Program-made: the position numbers and the translations under genes
Part shown: positions 58,221 through 64,000 of the stretch, piece after piece
Numbering within the stretch: the stretch's first letter is position 1
Layout of the letters: each line of letters starts with the position of its first letter
Notes under the pieces: model-generated
What the model was told of the DNA's origin: nothing
Seen by the model: the letters and a program-made list of their open reading frames with translations, nothing else
Database searches by the model: none
Origin: Daedaleopsis sinensis
Taxonomy: Eukaryota; Basidiomycota; Agaricomycetes; Polyporales; Polyporaceae
Assembly (NCBI GenBank): GCA_033807695.1
Contig: CM066300.1
Span: forward strand, 2,480,001-2,544,000
Length of the DNA stretch: 64,000 bases
Reading direction: 5' to 3'

Positions 58221-61200
58221 TTACTCTCTGCCTATATGCCTGACGTTCACGGGGTCATTGTCCTTGACCCAGATGCAGCTGCTCTCCCGTTCCTCGCCTT
58301 CGCACGTCGCCCACTCGTCCGAGCCCTCGTACTGCGTGCCTTCCACCCAGCGCCGCCAAGCCTCCTGGTAGGCCTTCTCCATGTTCCGCGTCCAGCGTGC
58401 CGTGTCGAAGAGCGGCATGTCGTCCCTATTGAGGTAGATGTCCCGGCGGATATCCACGAGCTCGCCGTGTCCCCGCTGGAGCACCGCGCCCGACGGCTCG
58501 TGGTGCGGCACGTACCGCACGCTCTCGGCGAGCGCGACCGCGCGGTTCTCGTACTCCTCGGCGCTGCCGACGGTCATCTGCTCCCCAAAGCCGGTGGCGT
58601 GCACCATGCTCGCCGCGACGCGCGAGCACATCTTGTGCGCGTGCTTCGGCCACGTCAGCACCGGCGTGCCCGCCCAGAGCACGTCCGCGGCGATAGTGTG
58701 CGCGTTGCACTAGCATTACGGTTCTGCCGGTCAGCGTCCCGTCTCGCGTGCAACGAGTCCCGTACCTCTGCGGTGTCCAGGAAGAGGTCGGCGGCGCGTG
58801 TGCGGAAGACGTGCGCGTCCTTCTTCGCGACGTCCGTGAACCGTATCCGCGCGGCGACGTCCGCGCCCGCCCACAGCCGCGCCGCGCGCAGGAGGTGCTC
58901 CTCGCCCGCGGCGGGGAAGCGGAGCAGCCAGAGCACGCTGCGCGGGACGCGGCGGAGGATCCGCAGCCACACGAGGAAGATGCCCTGTCAACGCGGGCAC
59001 GCGGCGCCCCGGTCAGTCAGGCACGGCGCCGTCAAACGCAGGTGGGAGACGCAACCTACTGGGTCGATCTGTTTGCCGCGGCCGGGGCGGGGCCGGGGCG
59101 AGGGAGGGTGCGCGGGGAGATCAGCACTGGCGTGACGCGTCCCTCGTCGCACGGAGCGGGGGCTCGGACTCACTTTGTACAGCTGCCCGGGAGCGCGGTG
59201 TGAGCATGTGGGCCCGTGTGTGTGCAGATGCAGATGCGGATCGGCGCAAATCGCTCACCTGGTTGAAGTTCGCGAACACGATAACGTCTCTGCGGGCGTG
59301 GGCCGATGAGCTGGGCCTAGGCTGGCTGCGGTGCAGAGGACCTACTGGGGTAGATCCGGGAAGACCTGCTTGCGCGCGTCTGCCCGGCGACGTTCCTCCG
59401 CGAGCCAGAGCGTGTCCGCAGGCGTCCGGGCGCGCTCTTCTGCGCTCAGGTTCTCGTCGCCGCGGAAGGACTGCTTGTGGTCGGTGACCATGAACGTATG
59501 CTTCCGTGCGCGGGATCAGACTGCGAATCTTGCCTGCCTGAGATGGCAAGCGCACGCACCGGCATGTATATGAACTTCTCCGCGCTGCGGGGTTAACCAC
59601 CAGTAAGTTAATGATACCGCGCATGTCGACAAGGACGCAGAACCCACTATTGCCACTCGTCCGATTCCTCCTCCGGGTCCAGGTCGGCTCCGAGGTCCAG
59701 TCGAACCTCAGGATCACCTTCAGAGCCCGGGCTCGTCGCCGGCTGCTCCTTAGTCCTTGTCTTCCGCCATCGCTCTGCGGCAGACAGCTCCTGCGGGCAG
59801 GATATCGGGTCGCAGACCAGGTAGTCGCACCATCCTGCCAGGCACTCCGCCGTCAGACCCTGCGCCGAAGAGCAGACACGCAGCAGCACGCACCCGCCCC
59901 AAGCGTCCCGGCATACCCCATGAGCTGCAGCTGCACAGGACACGCGCGCGCCGCGAACACGTCGTTCCGCGCGCCCTTCGTGTACCCGCCGAGGTTGACG
60001 ACTGCAGAATAAAGACGGTGAGGTACGTCCGTCGGCAGCGCGCGCGCGACGTACGGATGTGTATCTCCTGCTGCGCGATGTGGCGCACGATGTCCGCGGG
60101 CGCCCAGCCGGAGACGTCGACGCAGTGCTCGACCGCGCGCGCGATGCGCGGGCGGTACGGCGTGCCGTCCCACGGGCTCGTCGTGTACACGAAGACGTTG
60201 AAGCGCGCGCGGTCGTGCATGCCGAACGCGGACTGCATCAGGTGCGCGAGCGGGTGGTTGCTGCTCGCGGCGGGGCGCGTCAGGTGTGCGTTATGGAGGC
60301 AGGACGCGCGGCAGCACGCACTTCACGTCGTTGGAGATGTATCCGACGTTCAGCCGCCCCTGGGGCGGCGGCCTGGGCGGGCGGTACACGTGCGTTGGGA
60401 GCCACGGCTGCGAGTACGCGATGTATGAGATCCTGAGTGCGCTCCTGTGCGGGACGAGGCGGGTCGTCCGCGGAGACAGTGGGTACGTGAACTGGCAAGA
60501 TGGGGGGTCAGTCCGACTACCCGTCGCTCGCTGGATATACCTCGTACAGTGTGGAACGGCAGCACGGAGGGCACGGCTGGCGCTTGCAGCGTCTTCGGCA
60601 GCAGCGGGCGGGAAAAGGCGTCTCGACGGTCTTCGTCCGGGGCCCGTTCTGTGTGCTCTGCGGCCAGAGCCTTACCGTACGTCTCGACATACCACCGACG
60701 TTGCAGCTGGGGCGTGATCCAATCGATGAAGCGGAGGATGAACCCCGCGGCGTTGACGCGATCGCCGTCCTCCGCCGTACTTGCCAGTCGCTGGAACCGC
60801 GCGTGCCATGCTGCGAGCTCCGCGGAGTGCAGGGCCCGGCCCCTTGCGCACGCCAATGCGCGCATACAGTCTTCTACAACGGCTGCGAGACAAGGTTCGG
60901 TGATGCCCCGGGCGTAACCTTGCCTGATCTGTTCCTCGGTGACCTCAATCATCTTCGTGACCCATCCTGGCTGCGGGTCGGGGCCCGGGGGAATGACATG
61001 GCCATGCCCGTCGACGCCGACTTCTCCAGCCACTGCGCCCCGACCGCGCCAGTGGCAGACCGAGCAAAGCGAGTTCGCGAGGCCGCAGATCGCCTCGGGC
61101 AGGCTGTCGTTCACGGCGGTGGCACGCCTGTAGTACTCAATGGCATCCCACGGGCGTCCCTGCGATGATGGATATGTGTATATATACACTACGGGACGTG

Positions 61201-63263
61201 ATGCATGACGTACCATGTCTTTTATGGCGTTCCCGAGGTTCGCGAGCGCGATGTCGAAGTCTGGCTTCTGCTCGACCGCGTCTGTATATAGCCTGCGCTT
61301 GCGTCAACGGTGACCAGGTGATGATCCGTATCTGAGAGCACCCACCGGACAGCATCCTGGATTTGGCCCCGGTCTTTGAGCAGCGAGCCCAAGTTGGTCA
61401 ACAGGTGCGGGTGCTTGGGATCCAGCTTCAGCCCGGCGGTATAGAACAGCCGTGCGAGGGCGACACCATCCAGCACCTGCCCGTCTGGCCCTCGTCGGGT
61501 CGCGGTGATCCCGGAAAGTACTATCCCAAGGTTGTTGTACGTGGAGGCAAGAGGCGACCACGCCAGGGCCAGGTAGTATAGGAGGACTACCACGGAGGTA
61601 CCTCGTAGGTTGCCAGGGAACACAATGTTGCCGAGAGCAGCGTCCTGAAAACGCTTAGCTAGGGTGAGCAATATAGTGCTCGTGATGCTGTTCGTCTGCT
61701 GGCGTATGGACTCCGATGGATATCTCATTTCGCCGGTAGATGTACGATCGCAGACTGCAGGAAAGATGCCTTGGGACTGCGGGAACAGTAAGATGCGTAG
61801 CCGTGGGACCTCCTCCGGAAGAAGGGCAGGAACGGGGAGAACACCGCCACCGATGCGCAGAAGAGCACGCATGACTTGTTCTCCAGAAATATGAACGAGG
61901 TGAAGGAGGTTGAAAGTAGGGTCGTCGAGACGAGCAGAAACATCGGAGTCGAAGACATCAGACAAATCCGGTTGGCCCGGGGAACGAGACTTCGAGGCCA
62001 GGATGTGCCCGGCGGTACAAGCGGCAAGTATGAAGTCACGTAGAGTGTATAGCTCGGACTCGGTGTTCGGAGGAGGAGATCGAATGACGAGCTCGAGGGC
62101 GCGGGTATGTTCGAGAATGGCTCGTTCGGCATTTGAGGGACCTAGGGTGGCATAGATAGTACCGGTGGTGAAGACAGCACGTTGCAATCGAGATATTTCG
62201 GCAGGTCGGAGGGACACTGAGAGCCTGCCGTCGGGGTCGAAAACATGCTTCTGGACAAAAACGCATACACCTTGGGCCTGCCGGTAATGAGCCAAGCGAC
62301 GGCCTAGGTTAGGCGTGCTATGGGCAAGGTTGAAAGTCATGCCGAGGATGTTATCCTGATCGTCCGTCAGTGATATGGACACCCAATGTGTGCAGACAGA
62401 CTTACGAGGGCGTCCCAGTAGGTGGGACGAAGCTGGAGAGCCTTCCACCACCACTCGTAAGCTTTGTCGACCTGGCCGAGGGCTTTCATGGTGGTTCCGA
62501 TGTTACTCATGGCCTCGACATAATTGGCGTCGATAGCCAGTATGTTGTGGCTGATGGCAAGACTGGCGTCGAAGTCGCCTATTGCGTGATAGGTGCATGC
62601 AAGAAGGAGAAGCAGGGGAAGGTGGCGGGGATGATATTCGAGGAGGAGGATGAGAAGCGGAAGAAGGCGGTCTCGATAGACGTGGTCGGCGGGATCGGAG
62701 TCGGGAAGGGAGTTGAGAATGGGGACGGAGGTTAGACCGGAGGGCGTCAAGTCCGGGCCGGGGGAGTCGTAAAGGTAGTAGGCGTATGCCATCATGGCAT
62801 CGCGAGCTCGGGCGGCGGACAAGGAGTTTGACGGGGAGGGCGGCACAAGGAGAGAGGGTTTAGGGAAACGAGTAGGCTGTTGGGGGACAGGACGGGTGGA
62901 GGTCGGCATGGTGCGGGCAAGGGGGGGATCTTGGGGAAGAAAAGGAATGAGCATATGCGAACTGGTTTTGTGGCGGACGAACGTACCTGGTAAATGAAGA
63001 CGTGTGGGAACAGGTACAAGGACCGCAGGCGAGCGAAGAGGGCGGGAGGTTGGGGTGGAGGTCGGGAATGTCCATTTGTGGGGGGCAGAAGAGGGATGAG
63101 AGCGGTCATGAGAGAAAGCGGAGGGGAATTGAAGCTGCCGGGCTTGCGGGGGTGGTGGAAGATGTGGCTGGGGGTGTGTGGGGGACGAAGAAGGCGCGGA
63201 AGACGAGACAGCGGACGGGGAGGGGCAGCCATGGGCCGTTGCGGGCTGAGAACGATCTGCCAT
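58221..63263 (-). CDS. OGT: UDP-GlcNAc: protein O-GlcNAc transferase homologue (GT41) with TPR repeats
   Basis: A 5-kb minus-strand gene from the Met at 63263 (MADRSQPATAHGCPSPSAVS) to the stop at 58221. After a Ser/Pro-rich start come TPR units: LLACTYHAIGDFDASLAISH, MSNIGTTMKALGQVDKAYEW, YNNLGIVLSG, LLTNLGSLLKDRGQIQDAVR, ANLGNAIKDMGRPWDAIEYY. The catalytic region has LNVGYISNDVNNHPLAHLMQ with the conserved His, VNLGGYTKGARNDVFAARAC, LMGYAGTLGAGGCDYLVCDP, DVIVFANFNQ joined to LYK and IDP, RVPRSVLWLLRFPAAGEEHL, LDTAECNAHTIAADVLWAGT and a SRVAAS-containing loop for UDP binding. The order is that of animal and plant OGT. An acidic insertion (DLGADLDPEEESDEW) sits between the two catalytic halves. 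It should add GlcNAc to Ser/Thr of nuclear and cytosolic proteins. Some middle splice sites are approximate. Confidence 0.9.
59060..59068 (-). other. 9-base microexon encoding Ile-Asp-Pro of the OGT gene
   Basis: Between introns 59173-59069 and 59059-58985, ATCGACCCA is flanked by AAACAG and GTAGGT. With the previous microexon it completes FNQ-LYK-IDP-GIF, the unbroken family motif. Phase 0 on both sides. Confidence 0.8.
59174..59182 (-). other. 9-base microexon encoding Leu-Tyr-Lys of the OGT gene
   Basis: Between introns 59258-59183 and 59173-59069, CTGTACAAA is flanked by GGCAG and GTGAGT. It encodes LYK, whose Lys corresponds to the catalytic-site lysine of GT41 enzymes. Phase 0 on both sides. 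Confidence 0.8.
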
Positions 63264-63427
63264 GCTTGTCGCTGAGCGCACAGACACAAGGCTCGGGGCG
63301 GACTCGGGGGAGGAGGGTGTATATGAGTACGGCCATCTTCCAACACTCGGGGCCCTGCTCTCCAACCACTGCCACTGCGAGTTCCAACAGGTTCCAACAA
63401 CGACAACCTCTGTACTTACCCTCCACC

Positions 63428-63757
63428 ATGGCGTCATCATCCCCGGCGCCTCCGCCCTCCGTATCGGGCGACTCCCTCGATCTCACCCGCTGCATCTCGT
63501 GCCCGTCTCTCGTACGTCTGCGCACACACACTAGCGACAGAGTAGACCCTGGGTCTCAGAGCGATCATATCTATTCAGACCTGCTCACATACGGCAGCGC
63601 TTCTAGCGTACCACCCTCAGCTCCAGCTCGGGCTCGTTCACAAACCCAACGGCCGGGAACGTTCCCCGCTTTCTCGTCCGATCAGGCAATGCACCCACAA
63701 CCTGGCTGCTCAGGGCTGCCCACGGGCCAGTTTTTTAATAATCGCCCGTCTAGCTGA
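63428..63757 (+). CDS. Doubtful short reading frame between OGT and the transaldolase-like gene
   Basis: An open frame of 109 codons begins MASSSPAPPPSVSGDSLDLT and contains ISCPSLVRL, then turns into low-complexity Pro/Ser text. A GTACGT donor inside it (near 63510) could mean only the first 28 codons are an exon. I recognise no domain. It may be a real small gene, a first exon, or promoter DNA. Confidence 0.25.
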   Translation: MASSSPAPPPSVSGDSLDLTRCISCPSLVRLRTHTSDRVDPGSQSDHIYSDLLTYGSASSVPPSAPARARSQTQRPGTFPAFSSDQAMHPQPGCSGLPTGQFFNNRPSS

Positions 63758-63857
63758 CCAAGATAGAAAGTTGAAACGTTGATAGTCCATCTTTCTCAGT
63801 CTCTTGTAACCCACCGACCTCCCACTTTCTCCTCCCCGCCGCCCCTCTAAACCCGCC

Positions 63858-64000
63858 ATGTCTCCTAGTGATCTCCTCTCTCAGGTCCGCGCCCGGGTCA
63901 TCGTCGATATCGACGCCATGGATCCCGATGTCGCCAAACGCCACTGCACCCACTCCGGCCTAAAGTTCTGCGATATGACTTCCAATCAGGCCATCGTCTA
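63858..64000 (+). CDS. Transaldolase-like protein (partial, runs off the right edge)
   Basis: The ATG at 63858 opens a frame to the window end: MSPSDLLSQVRARVIVDIDA, MDPDVAKRHC, then KFCDMTSNQAIVY. Fungal atypical transaldolases start with a short helix, a VDxDxMD motif and (C)D-T/M-TSNQAI, which is what is seen here. Only 47 codons are visible, so the active-site lysine of the barrel is not in view. A role in the pentose phosphate pathway or a related aldol reaction is inferred from this start only. Confidence 0.55.
   Translation, partial: MSPSDLLSQVRARVIVDIDAMDPDVAKRHCTHSGLKFCDMTSNQAIV

Noticed and set aside
62792..63406. An intron in the OGT first exon (GTACGT donor near 62990)
   Set aside because: Joining to the nearby CAACAG acceptor leads to a stop codon, while the unspliced frame stays open into the TPR region.
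1..64000. tRNA, rRNA or CRISPR features
   Set aside because: I looked for T-loop-like GGTTCGAATCC patterns and for spaced repeats on both strands and found none that form a gene or array; CRISPR is not expected in a fungal nuclear genome.

Overview
The window is nuclear DNA from a filamentous basidiomycete fungus, most likely Agaricomycotina; I cannot name the species. The reasons are very dense genes, many phase-consistent GT-AG introns of about 45-60 bases, very small exons, ribosomal protein genes broken by introns, and fungal families such as a GH16 glucanase, a CPL1-type cysteine-rich secreted protein, a MARVEL protein and a fungal RasGEF. I read 28 protein-coding genes, two of them cut by the window edges, plus one doubtful reading frame. 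I see no tRNA, rRNA, transposon or CRISPR array.

Layout. 1-5.6 kb (minus): an SRA/YDG-domain protein running off the left edge, a CCCH zinc-finger protein with a DUF7923-like domain, and a conserved protein of unknown role. 5.9-10.1 kb (plus): a GPI-anchored Ser/Thr-rich protein, the nuclease MYG1, and a SurE-type phosphatase. 10.3-18.0 kb (minus): GH16 glucanase, ribosomal protein eL15, an MFSD1-like transporter, a MARVEL membrane protein. 18.8-31.5 kb (plus): a RasGEF fused to a GTPase-like domain, the DRS1/DDX27 helicase, APC4, and a bZIP factor. 33.0-36.4 kb (minus): GPI2/PIG-C, a small SVIP-like p97-binding protein in three tiny exons, and a cysteine-rich single-pass membrane protein. 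36.6-43.7 kb: ARP1 (centractin), eS24, a UPF0132/Tic20-like membrane protein, a secreted protein and the CPL1-like protein. 45.0-47.2 kb: PP2A scaffold subunit A. 49.4-58.0 kb (plus): glucose-6-phosphate 1-epimerase, REV3 (DNA polymerase zeta) and an AGTRAP-like membrane protein. 58.2-63.3 kb (minus): a GT41 O-GlcNAc transferase homologue with TPR repeats. The right edge cuts a transaldolase-like gene.

The genes do not form one pathway or an obvious cluster. They are mostly conserved cellular genes (ribosome, cell cycle, DNA repair, dynein motor, GPI anchoring, signalling) mixed with secreted and cell-wall proteins. Several pairs are head to head with short shared promoters (unknown protein/GPI protein, membrane protein/ARP1, eS24/UPF0132).

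I found no convincing new multi-gene system. The most notable points are a fungal O-GlcNAc transferase whose conserved catalytic LYKIDP stretch is carried by two consecutive 9-base microexons, an easily missed SVIP homologue, a probable GC-AG intron inside the SurE active-site motif, a RasGEF carrying its own GTPase-like domain, and a CPL1-like gene that grew by duplication of a symmetrical exon.
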